A stretch of DNA of 6,229 bases from assembly GCA_027886785.1 (NCBI GenBank), contig JAPCJV010000117.1, forward strand, positions 1 through 6,229, read 5' to 3'. Position 1 is the first letter of the stretch, and each line of letters starts with the position of its first letter. The notes under the pieces were generated by a model, which did not search any database, was not told where the DNA came from, and was given only the letters and a program-made list of their open reading frames with translations. Origin of the DNA: Nitrososphaerota archaeon. Its GTDB lineage: Archaea; Thermoproteota; Nitrososphaeria; Nitrososphaerales; CADDZS01. A program made the position numbers and the translations under genes. Positions 1 through 5,942 of this stretch are shown in pieces.

Positions 1-121
1 CATAAAGAGTCGAAGCAAGTACAGAGCTTTCGGAATCGAGATTCCCGTACGACAACTTCGCTTCGCCATCGACGAGACACAATTTTTCCGGATCTGCAGT
101 TTTCAACAGGTCGTAGAGCAT
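1..121 (-). CDS. AMP-forming acyl-CoA synthetase-like protein, N-terminal fragment (runs off left edge)
   Basis: Only the first 40 codons lie in the window, read leftwards from an ATG at 121-119. The peptide begins MLYDLLKTADPEKLC, followed by LVDGEAKLSYGNLDSESSV. This matches the opening of ANL-superfamily enzymes (acyl-CoA synthetases, AMP ligases), where a 'LL...A...P.K.ALVDG...LSY.EL' pattern comes before the adenylation core. The AMP-binding motifs themselves lie outside the window, so substrate and exact subfamily cannot be read. The start is fixed closely: an in-frame stop lies at 130-128, leaving only ATG 121 or TTG 124. A weak Shine-Dalgarno-like GGACTGATG (134-126) sits just upstream. 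The gene follows the aminotransferase after 59 nt on the same strand. No TATA-like box occurs 25-30 nt before the ATG and no T-rich terminator separates the two, so co-transcription is likely. The family call rests on a short N-terminal similarity only. Confidence 0.66.
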   Translation of the reverse strand, partial: MLYDLLKTADPEKLCLVDGEAKLSYGNLDSESSVLASTLY

Positions 122-140
122 CAAGCATCAGTCCTGCGAA

Positions 141-164
141 CCGAAGACGTGATGAGTCTTCCGG
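141..164. promoter_or_regulatory. Imperfect hairpin/palindrome between aminotransferase and CoA-ligase genes
   Basis: CCGAAGAC (141-148) and GTCTTCCGG (156-164) can pair around a 7-nt loop, giving eight base pairs if the extra C at 162 is bulged. It lies in the 59-nt spacer, 20-43 nt upstream of the CoA-ligase ATG. It could be an mRNA processing or stability element, or an operator. It is not followed by a T-run on the minus strand, so a terminator is unlikely. It may also be chance. Confidence 0.3.
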
Positions 165-180
165 CGAATTCTGGTTTTTT

Positions 181-1617
181 CTAGCCCATCGCGTGTTCCG
201 TCTCGGGCGGAGGGAGGTGCTGCTCGGTCTCCTTTACAGCTTCTGTGAAAATCTGAAGGCTCTTATCGATAAGCTCCTTGGTGATCGTGAGCGGAGGGAC
301 AAACCGGATGCAGTTCCCATAATGTCCCATCTTCAAAACGACGAGACCTCGCTTGAAGCACTCCGCCTGCACTTTGTTTGCAATTTCCGGACCCGGTTCT
401 TTGGATTGCTTGTCCCTAACAAATTCAATGCCGATCATGAAGCCGCGACCTCTGACGTCTCCGATCGTTTTTGATACATACATCAGATCCGTCAGTTCTT
501 TCTTGACCTCCTCGCCGAGGACCCTTGCCCTTTCGATCACTCCGCTTTCCTTGAGGAACTTCACCACCTCGACTCCGGTGGCAGTCGCGACCACGTTTCC
601 CCTGTAGGTTCCCAAATGGAAAGCGTCGGGGAGCTGTTCATCGTAGTCTTCTCTGAGGACCAAAACTGCAAGGGGAATTCCGCCAGCGATGGATTTGGAC
701 ACGGCCATCATGTCCGGTACTACTCCGGTCCACTCGGATGCCCACATCTTGCCGGTTCTCCCGAAGCCCGCTTGCACTTCGTCAAAGATCAGATCCACGG
801 AATACTTGTCAGCGATCTTTCTCAATCCCTGTACAAATTCATCAGGAGGAACAATGTATCCTCCCTCTCCTTGGATGGGTTCGAGCAGGATCGCCGCAGG
901 TTCAAACAAACCGGAATATGGATCTTCAAACAGATGCTCGACGTATCGCAAACACTCGTAGGCGCAGTCGCCATAGGTTTTGCCCCAGGGACATCGATAG
1001 CAGTACGCGTAGGGTGCGCGCACTACCCCACCCATATACGGATCAATCCCTCGTTGGAGCGGTGCGACCGAGGACATGGCGAGAGCGGCGGCGTGCATTC
1101 CATGATAGGCACCCTCGAAGGTCAGAATGGTCTGCTTTTTGCGGATGAATCTCGACACCTTGGCAGCCGCTTCATTTGCATCGCTCCCAGTAATCGAAAA
1201 CATGATCTTCGCCTTCTCTCTCAGTTCTTTGGGAAGTATGGAGACGAACTCCTCAAGGAACCTCGCACGCCCTTCTGTGGGAACGTCCAATCCATGGACC
1301 AGTTTTCGCGCCTGCGCCACGGCTGCTTCGGTAACCCGAGGATTGGAGTAACCCACGTTCATGACTCCCGCGCCGGCGCTCCAGTCGATGAACAAATTTC
1401 CATCTACATCCTTCAGCGTCGCACCCTTTCCCGATTCCCAGGCGGTGGGAAAATACTTCATGTACTTGACAGTGTGGGTTTCGTATTTTTGTTGAGTCGC
1501 CCGGATTTCGGTGGCTTTCGGTCCGGGAGGAGTGATCGAAATCTTGGGAGCTCCCTCGTAGTTCAAGCGAGATAATTCTTCTTCAGAAAGAACACTTTGT
1601 GAAGTTTCAGTCTGCAT
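181..1617 (-). CDS. Class III PLP-dependent aminotransferase (4-aminobutyrate/acetylornithine aminotransferase-like)
   Basis: This is a complete 478-residue fold-type I enzyme that should transfer an amino group from an amino acid or omega-amine to a 2-oxo acid in the cytoplasm. Visible family landmarks, in order, are: VDGNLFIDWSAG (71-82); the phosphate-binding loop SITGSDANEAA (141-151); EGAYHG (168-173) with the ring-stacking aromatic; EPIQGEGG (246-253); IFDEVQAGFGRTG (277-289), where Asp279 should pair with the pyridine nitrogen; AVSKSIAGG (305-313) with Lys308 as the Schiff-base lysine; and GTYRGN (336-341), whose Thr337 comes from the partner subunit. The length is slightly above the usual 420-460 because of an N-terminal extension of about 40 residues. 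Residues 206-222 carry four cysteines spaced C-x2-C-x8-C-x3-C. The ATG at 1617 is favoured because a TATA-like box is centred about 29 nt upstream, implying a leaderless mRNA. The coding sequence appears more G+C-rich than the other genes in several sampled lines. GABA, acetylornithine, beta-alanine or racemase-type activity cannot be told apart from sequence alone. Confidence 0.93.
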   Translation of the reverse strand: MQTETSQSVLSEEELSRLNYEGAPKISITPPGPKATEIRATQQKYETHTVKYMKYFPTAWESGKGATLKDVDGNLFIDWSAGAGVMNVGYSNPRVTEAAVAQARKLVHGLDVPTEGRARFLEEFVSILPKELREKAKIMFSITGSDANEAAAKVSRFIRKKQTILTFEGAYHGMHAAALAMSSVAPLQRGIDPYMGGVVRAPYAYCYRCPWGKTYGDCAYECLRYVEHLFEDPYSGLFEPAAILLEPIQGEGGYIVPPDEFVQGLRKIADKYSVDLIFDEVQAGFGRTGKMWASEWTGVVPDMMAVSKSIAGGIPLAVLVLREDYDEQLPDAFHLGTYRGNVVATATGVEVVKFLKESGVIERARVLGEEVKKELTDLMYVSKTIGDVRGRGFMIGIEFVRDKQSKEPGPEIANKVQAECFKRGLVVLKMGHYGNCIRFVPPLTITKELIDKSLQIFTEAVKETEQHLPPPETEHAMG

Positions 1618-1642
1618 TCTAAATCGAACGGATGTACCTGCC

Positions 1643-1650
1643 TTTATTTA
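1643..1650 (-). promoter_or_regulatory. TATA-like box of the aminotransferase promoter
   Basis: On the minus strand the sequence reads TAAATAAA, centred about 29 nt upstream of the ATG at 1617. Archaeal TATA boxes lie about 26-27 nt before the transcription start, which places the start at about 1619-1620, within two or three bases of the ATG. A leaderless transcript is therefore expected. The palindrome at 1655-1670 begins five bases upstream of this box. Confidence 0.62.
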
Positions 1651-1654
1651 CGTT

Positions 1655-1670
1655 ATCACAATGGTGTGAT
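1655..1670. promoter_or_regulatory. Perfect 6-4-6 palindrome, candidate operator for the aminotransferase
   Basis: ATCACA (1655-1660) and TGTGAT (1665-1670) are perfect reverse complements separated by ATGG. The element lies just upstream of the TATA/BRE region of the aminotransferase promoter, where archaeal activators usually bind, rather than over the transcription start, where repressors usually bind. A dimeric helix-turn-helix factor such as an Lrp/AsnC-type regulator would fit. No regulator gene is visible in the window, so the factor is unknown. Confidence 0.45.
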
Positions 1671-1680
1671 GGCAGAATAG

Positions 1681-1691
1681 AAATGAAAAAA
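1681..1691 (-). terminator. Oligo-T terminator after the alpha/beta hydrolase gene
   Basis: On the minus strand the hydrolase TAG stop (1694-1692) is followed immediately by six T, then CATTT. A U-run without a hairpin is the typical archaeal intrinsic termination signal. It lies upstream of the aminotransferase promoter, which would make the aminotransferase a separate transcription unit. Leaky termination is possible. Confidence 0.5.
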
Positions 1692-2510
1692 CTATGAACT
1701 TGCGAAGGTTTCTAGAAGATTGCTGAACTTGGCGCTTTCTTCCAAAAATGGATAATGCCCACTTTCTTCGAAAATGTGCAACGTCGCATGCTTCATTTTT
1801 GACACGATATAGTCTCCGAGAGAGGTCGGGTAAAATGGATCGTGCCGCCCGTAACAGACCAGCGTTGGAATTTCAATTTGTCCAAGAACACTTCTCATGT
1901 CAAGTTTCATCTGATGTCTAACGGACTTCATCGCAACGTGCATAGGCGTTTTCATGTAAATTAGCGAAATCCATTCTGAAGCTTCGGGATGGGGTTTGTA
2001 GAAACCCAGCTGCGCAAACTCCCTCTCCCTCATAGCTCTATTGTCTGTCCTCTCCTCGAACAATCTTTCAAGGTACTCGCGGCTCATGGTGAATGGAAAA
2101 TCACCCGTCGACGAAAGACGGATTGGACCATTCATTAAAACAAACTTGGAAACCCGATGCGCTCCAAATCTTTCAAAGTACCTTAATGATATGGAGACAC
2201 CCATCGACCAGCCGACAAGCACCACATCGTGCAGGTCGAGATACTCTATCAGCTCTTTCAGGTCTTGGGAGAATTCATCGAAATCATATTTCGAATTCGG
2301 TTTTCCAGAATCTCCGTGACCCCTATTGTCCATTGCGACTGTCGTAAATTTGAAAGCTAAGTCGTGTACAGTTCTTTCCCATAAACTGTGATTGCCAGTC
2401 CATCCGTGAACAAAGACGATGGGCCGCCCTTGACCAAATACTTCATAGTATAACGAAGTTCCGTCAAATGATCTGAAGTAGTTGGTACCTACAAGCGATT
2501 CTGGTGGCAT
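1692..2510 (-). CDS. Alpha/beta-fold hydrolase
   Basis: This complete 272-residue protein is of ordinary length for single-domain alpha/beta hydrolases, a group covering esterases, enol-lactonases, haloperoxidases, C-C hydrolases and proline iminopeptidases. The oxyanion-hole motif VHGWTG spans 34-39. DNRGHGDSG (61-69) is typical of the family. The nucleophile elbow is GWSMG (100-104) with Ser102. The acid is probably Asp224 in CYGRHDPFYP (219-228), and the base is His252 in EESGHYPFLE (248-257). The triad is therefore intact. A lid region lies roughly at residues 130-205. No signal peptide or membrane segment is seen, so it should be cytoplasmic. The ATG at 2510 is supported by a TATA-like box centred 28-29 nt upstream. 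The gene follows the flavoenzyme by 40 nt on the same strand and ends in a T-run. Substrate cannot be named; neighbours suggest an ester, lactone, thioester or small amide. Confidence 0.9.
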   Translation of the reverse strand: MPPESLVGTNYFRSFDGTSLYYEVFGQGRPIVFVHGWTGNHSLWERTVHDLAFKFTTVAMDNRGHGDSGKPNSKYDFDEFSQDLKELIEYLDLHDVVLVGWSMGVSISLRYFERFGAHRVSKFVLMNGPIRLSSTGDFPFTMSREYLERLFEERTDNRAMREREFAQLGFYKPHPEASEWISLIYMKTPMHVAMKSVRHQMKLDMRSVLGQIEIPTLVCYGRHDPFYPTSLGDYIVSKMKHATLHIFEESGHYPFLEESAKFSNLLETFASS

Positions 2511-2534
2511 GTTGGCACACTTTCAGATCTACTG

Positions 2535-2542
2535 AATATTAA
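2535..2542 (-). promoter_or_regulatory. TATA-like box of the hydrolase promoter
   Basis: On the minus strand the sequence reads TTAATATT, centred 28-29 nt before the ATG at 2510, in the 40-nt gap after the flavoenzyme stop codon. The predicted transcription start falls within a few bases of the ATG. The hydrolase may therefore have its own leaderless promoter even though its spacing is operon-like. Only a short T-run (four T at 2547-2544) follows the upstream gene, so read-through is also possible. Confidence 0.52.
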
Positions 2543-2550
2543 GAAAACCA

Positions 2551-4551
2551 CTAAACCGATCTTCCTAATTTATGTCCCTCATAAACGGCTTCTTCGATCG
2601 TCCTAGGTGAAAGGCAATCTCCAATCGCGAACAGGTCAAACTGATCTCGTGAATCTCTGAGACTTTTCCAAAGAGAGCTGTCAGGTAACGTCGAGCTGAC
2701 ATAGTATGTCTTGTCCGATGAAGTACGAGAAACATTTCCGGAGTATTTGTTGAAAAACTCCACAAAATTTGTACCGATTTCTTTCAGTACCACGTCAGCC
2801 ACGATATTTACTCCCTTTTGAGATAGTCTTCCGCCGGCAGTAAGGCGATTGTGAGGTTCAACATAAACCCCAATCATGGGAAACCCGGTTAGAATGGTAA
2901 CTTTCGCTCCTGCATCCATCGCGATTTCACTCCACCCGATTGCTCTTATGTCGCTCCGATCATCATAGATTGTGACTTGTTCCATGCTATGATTAGTTCT
3001 TCCATAGTTGTCGAATTCATCCGTTGAATGCAAATTTTCGATACCACGAGGGGGATCTACGCTCGCGCTAAAAATGGGTGCACCGTCCCTTACGCCGGTG
3101 GCGCAGACAACGACATCTGGGGACTCTTGGAATACATCTTCTGCACTAACTTTATGGTTCAAAGTAACCGAGACGTTAATCCTTTTCAATTCTGATTTCC
3201 AAAACTCGATATTTCTCCAGGTATCTTTCGCATTCGGTAAGACAGACATCCGCTTAACTTGACCTCCGATCCTGTCAGATTGATCATAAAGGCGAACGTC
3301 GTGACCCTTCATTTTCGCGATTCTCGCGCATTCAATCCCTGCTGGTCCAGCTCCGACTATCAACACCTTCTTCGGATTTTTGGATCTTGTTATCGTTCCG
3401 ATCCCCCATTCTTTTTCTCTGCCTGTGGGGGGATTGAAAATGCAGGTGATGTGACGGTTGGTAAGTACTCTATGAAGACAGCCCTGGTTGCAACCGTTGC
3501 AAGGAATAATCTCGGAGAGCCTCCCGTCTGCTGCTTTGCGAGGCAATTCCGGATCCGCAATTAGCGCACGCATCATGATGACAAAGTCGGCCTTTTGAGA
3601 TGCTACAATGGAATCAGCAAACTCGGGTTCAGTAATTCTTCCAAGTGTCATCGTCTTGAGGCGGTTCGAAATGACCTCTTTGATCCCTTGTGAAAGCTCT
3701 ACAAACATTCCCTGCGGATAGTAGCCCGATGGTGTATTGTAGTCTGCATTAACCCCGGGATGACCAGACGCGACCGCGATGTAATCTATCTTGCCGTCGT
3801 GATCGAGGATACTTGCAACTTTTTTGACATCTTCCCTGCTCAGACCCTTTCTTGTAAATTCGTCCCCCGGAATTTTTATTCCAAGTATCAGGTTTCCATT
3901 TGTTACACGATATACGTTGTCTATGACCAGACGCAAAAACCGAGCCCTATTCTCCAAAGACCCGCCGTATTCGTCATCCCTTGCATTTGTCAGTGGAGAA
4001 AAAAACTGGTGGGGCAGGGAACCCGCGTCCGACTTTATTTCAATGCCGTCAAAACCCGACTCGATAAGATTAGTAGCTGTATTCGCGTAATTCACTGCCT
4101 CTTCCTCGATTTGTCTAGAGGTCAAGCTAACTGGAATGCTCCGGTCAGGTGAAGCGAGCGAAGGGATCGGAGAAGGGCCGTATCCAATCTTCACAGTTGG
4201 GCCGCCAGCATAATCCATTCCGTATAGTGTGTGAATGAGCTGACCTGAAGCAAGTCCACCATACTCGTGGACTCGATCTGTCATCATCCTGAAACCCGGT
4301 ATAGATCTTTTGTCAAACGCGAAAATCGAGCGGGGTTGCGCGAACTTGGTCGTCTCAGACACGGGGAGCTCGCCGGTAATTGTTAGCGCCACTCCGCCCC
4401 GCGCCTTCTCACCGTGATAGTATGCAAACGATTCGCTAGGCAAGTTGTTTTCTGCAAGCGCCGTGAAGTTTGCACTGCTGACTATGCGATTTCTCAGTGT
4501 CTTGTTTCGAATACTAAGGGGGCTGAAAAGAGAAGGAAACAAGAAGTTCAC
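2551..4551 (-). CDS. FMN/4Fe-4S/FAD oxidoreductase, 2,4-dienoyl-CoA reductase / trimethylamine dehydrogenase family
   Basis: The 666-residue protein has the full three-part architecture of this cytoplasmic family. It opens with an Old Yellow Enzyme-type FMN TIM barrel (about residues 5-345), with SLFSPLSIRNKTLRNRIV at the start, GQLIH (103-107), TNARDDEYGGSLENR (188-202) and LGRI plus MMRALIADP (303-333) as phosphate-binding segments. Next is a 4Fe-4S site with Cys351, Cys354, Cys358 and Cys370 in the standard C-x2-C-x3-C-x11-C spacing. A pyridine-nucleotide-disulfide-reductase-like FAD/NAD(P) module follows, with VGAGPAG (399-405), CATG (483-486), a second Rossmann unit around 525-555, and FAIGDC (641-646) near the end. 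Such enzymes pass electrons from NAD(P)H through FAD and the cluster to FMN, or demethylate methylamines. The barrel active-site stretch reads IKSDAGSLPHQF (172-183), where relatives usually have His and Tyr. The start is uncertain: TTG 4557, GTG 4551 and TTG 4542 are all open, and the TATA-like box is too close to 4557. I chose GTG 4551; TTG 4542 gives a very family-like MFPSLFSPL. No ATG is available. Confidence 0.92.
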   Translation of the reverse strand: MNFLFPSLFSPLSIRNKTLRNRIVSSANFTALAENNLPSESFAYYHGEKARGGVALTITGELPVSETTKFAQPRSIFAFDKRSIPGFRMMTDRVHEYGGLASGQLIHTLYGMDYAGGPTVKIGYGPSPIPSLASPDRSIPVSLTSRQIEEEAVNYANTATNLIESGFDGIEIKSDAGSLPHQFFSPLTNARDDEYGGSLENRARFLRLVIDNVYRVTNGNLILGIKIPGDEFTRKGLSREDVKKVASILDHDGKIDYIAVASGHPGVNADYNTPSGYYPQGMFVELSQGIKEVISNRLKTMTLGRITEPEFADSIVASQKADFVIMMRALIADPELPRKAADGRLSEIIPCNGCNQGCLHRVLTNRHITCIFNPPTGREKEWGIGTITRSKNPKKVLIVGAGPAGIECARIAKMKGHDVRLYDQSDRIGGQVKRMSVLPNAKDTWRNIEFWKSELKRINVSVTLNHKVSAEDVFQESPDVVVCATGVRDGAPIFSASVDPPRGIENLHSTDEFDNYGRTNHSMEQVTIYDDRSDIRAIGWSEIAMDAGAKVTILTGFPMIGVYVEPHNRLTAGGRLSQKGVNIVADVVLKEIGTNFVEFFNKYSGNVSRTSSDKTYYVSSTLPDSSLWKSLRDSRDQFDLFAIGDCLSPRTIEEAVYEGHKLGRSV

Positions 4552-4560
4552 GCGCAACGA

Positions 4561-4609
4561 CGGTTTCTAATTATTTAAAGGAGCGATTTTGTTTTTCAAT
4601 TCAGAAACG
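4561..4609. repeat. Imperfect inverted repeat flanking the flavoenzyme TATA box
   Basis: CGGTTTCTAATT (4561-4572) and AATTCAGAAACG (4598-4609) are near reverse complements, differing by one inserted base in each arm. The left arm overlaps the end of the TATA-like element and the right arm lies in the divergent spacer. A regulator bound to both arms could control one or both of the divergent genes. The A/T-rich composition makes chance a real alternative. Confidence 0.25.
4570..4580 (-). promoter_or_regulatory. TATA-like box of the flavoenzyme promoter
   Basis: On the minus strand the sequence reads CTTTAAATAAT. Its core centre near 4575 predicts a transcription start near 4548-4549. That makes a start at TTG 4557 unlikely and leaves GTG 4551 (essentially leaderless) or TTG 4542 (a leader of about 6-7 nt). 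The TTTAAA core is self-complementary, so it could also serve rightward transcription, but that would give the plus-strand gene a leader of about 100 nt. Confidence 0.55.
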
Positions 4610-4707
4610 CAAAAAATTCCGTTGATAGCCATGTTCTCCATTTTTCCTGGACCTTCTGTGAATATCGTAAATTGCTTCGAGACCTCGAGAAAGAAATCTA
4701 ATCTCTC

Positions 4708-5886
4708 ATGGAAATAGCCATGTTATCACAATATCCAAATCAGAAAAAACTCAGAGAAGAACGACTTTCCAAAGCCCTTCATGTGTTGACACTGCTAGAC
4801 CTTGACGCTCTTTTAGTTACGACATGGGATAACGTTCGCTACATAACTGGAGCAAGAACAGTAATTTCCCCAGAATGGTCCTCTCTCCTTACGGCAGTAC
4901 TAACAAGAGACGGCGATGTTGGTTTGTTCGGTCCCTTCAGGGAGGGACGGGAAGAACAGGAATCTCTCGAAAAGCTTGGCGACTGGACTATTTTTCCAAT
5001 TGGTGAAAATTCAGCCATTCCGGAAAAATGGGCTCGAACTTATTCCAAGCTTCTGAAGCATTTTGGAAAAAGTCGCGGAAAAATCGGGGTCGACTTTATG
5101 GGCTTCCAAATATTTCAGCAATTGCAGAGAGATCTTCCAGGTTGCGAATTCGTCGACTCTTTCAGGGCACTCCTCGATGAAAGAGCTGTAAAAACCCCAG
5201 AGGAAATCAAAGCTTTATCGAATTCCGCCAGAATCGTGGACGAAGGGATGAATGCAGCCCTGAACAATCTCTCAGCTGGTCGCCGAGAAAATGAGGTATA
5301 TGCAAAGGCGGCCTCCAAAATGATTGAGATGGGTTCGGAGGGGGAGCCTTTTTACCAGATGCTTAGTTCAGGCGACAGATCTACCGACCATATTTTTCCT
5401 AGTACAAAACAGATCATCCCTGGTGAACCAGTCTTGATAGACATGGGTTGCTTTGTGGATGGATATGCGGGGGACCTAGCTCGCACTGGTTGTTACGGAC
5501 CAATCGACAAGAAGTTTAGGGACCTTTACTCATCCTTCTATGAAGGATATGTTGATGGAATCAAGTTAGTCGCAGCTGGAAAAAAGACCAGCACAATCGA
5601 TAGAGAAATTCGACGAATCTTGAGGGAAAGCGAATGCCCTGCAAACCCAACAAGTTTAGGTCACGGGATTGGAATGAGATGCATCGAGTTTCCTTCATTC
5701 AATTTAGTAGATGAGCCCAACGAGATTGAAACAAATGATTCTGATATTTTGAAACCTGGTATGGTTATTACGATTGAACCAAAGGTGACCGTGCAGGGAA
5801 TCGGGACGATCGGACTCGAAGATATGATCCTCATCCAAGAGGGCGGAACAAAGAAGCTTACAGGCTCGCCATACCTTACTCCGTAG
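4708..5886 (+). CDS. M24-family metallohydrolase, Xaa-Pro dipeptidase (prolidase)-like
   Basis: This complete 392-residue protein has the two-domain layout of prolidase/creatinase relatives. The N-terminal creatinase-like domain (about 15-160) contains LDLDALLVTTWDNVRYITG (30-48). The C-terminal pita-bread catalytic domain covers about 165-385. All five dinuclear-metal ligands are present at expected spacing: Asp245 (LIDMG), Asp256 (GDLARTG), His319 (LGHGIGM), Glu357 (ITIEP) and Glu371 (GLEDM). His228 in STDHIFP fits the conserved substrate-site histidine. An active enzyme is therefore expected, unlike creatinase itself, which lacks metals. The likely reaction is cleavage of Xaa-Pro dipeptides in the cytoplasm. 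Some M24 members act instead on ectoine or dimethylsulfoniopropionate, so the substrate is not proven. Two in-frame ATGs are possible, 4708 and 4720; neither has a clear TATA box at leaderless distance or a strong ribosome-binding site. The gene diverges from the flavoenzyme across 150 bp and precedes the solute-binding-protein gene by 56 nt. Confidence 0.9.
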   Translation: MEIAMLSQYPNQKKLREERLSKALHVLTLLDLDALLVTTWDNVRYITGARTVISPEWSSLLTAVLTRDGDVGLFGPFREGREEQESLEKLGDWTIFPIGENSAIPEKWARTYSKLLKHFGKSRGKIGVDFMGFQIFQQLQRDLPGCEFVDSFRALLDERAVKTPEEIKALSNSARIVDEGMNAALNNLSAGRRENEVYAKAASKMIEMGSEGEPFYQMLSSGDRSTDHIFPSTKQIIPGEPVLIDMGCFVDGYAGDLARTGCYGPIDKKFRDLYSSFYEGYVDGIKLVAAGKKTSTIDREIRRILRESECPANPTSLGHGIGMRCIEFPSFNLVDEPNEIETNDSDILKPGMVITIEPKVTVQGIGTIGLEDMILIQEGGTKKLTGSPYLTP

Positions 5887-5908
5887 AAAAATCCATTGTC
5901 TGAAACAA

Positions 5909-5917
5909 CATAAATAT
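5909..5917 (+). promoter_or_regulatory. TATA-like box of the solute-binding-protein promoter
   Basis: The sequence CATAAATAT is centred about 29 nt before the ATG at 5943, the same spacing as the aminotransferase and hydrolase promoters. It predicts transcription starting at about 5940-5941 and therefore a leaderless mRNA beginning at ATG 5943. The earlier in-frame ATG at 5928 would lie upstream of the predicted transcript and is disfavoured. Confidence 0.6.
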
Positions 5918-5942
5918 CTCCCCAGCAATGCGAAGTAGATTA

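Noticed and set aside
32..45. Palindrome GGAATCGAGATTCC
   Set aside because: It lies inside the CoA-ligase coding sequence, is only 6 bp per arm, and has no promoter context. Chance is likely.
126..128. Alternative minus-strand ATG at 128 starting MLDALRPVENC
   Set aside because: This frame is open to the edge but shows no family similarity, whereas the overlapping frame from ATG 121 gives a clear acyl-CoA-synthetase-like N-terminus.
616..1575. A 319-codon open frame on the plus strand opposite the aminotransferase
   Set aside because: It is fully antisense to a gene with a complete set of PLP-enzyme motifs. Its translation shows no recognisable family and is rich in Arg, Gly and His as expected of a shadow frame in G+C-rich coding DNA.
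5896..5909. Small inverted repeat TTGT...ACAA upstream of the binding-protein TATA box
   Set aside because: The arms are only four bases, which is expected by chance in A/T-rich spacer DNA.
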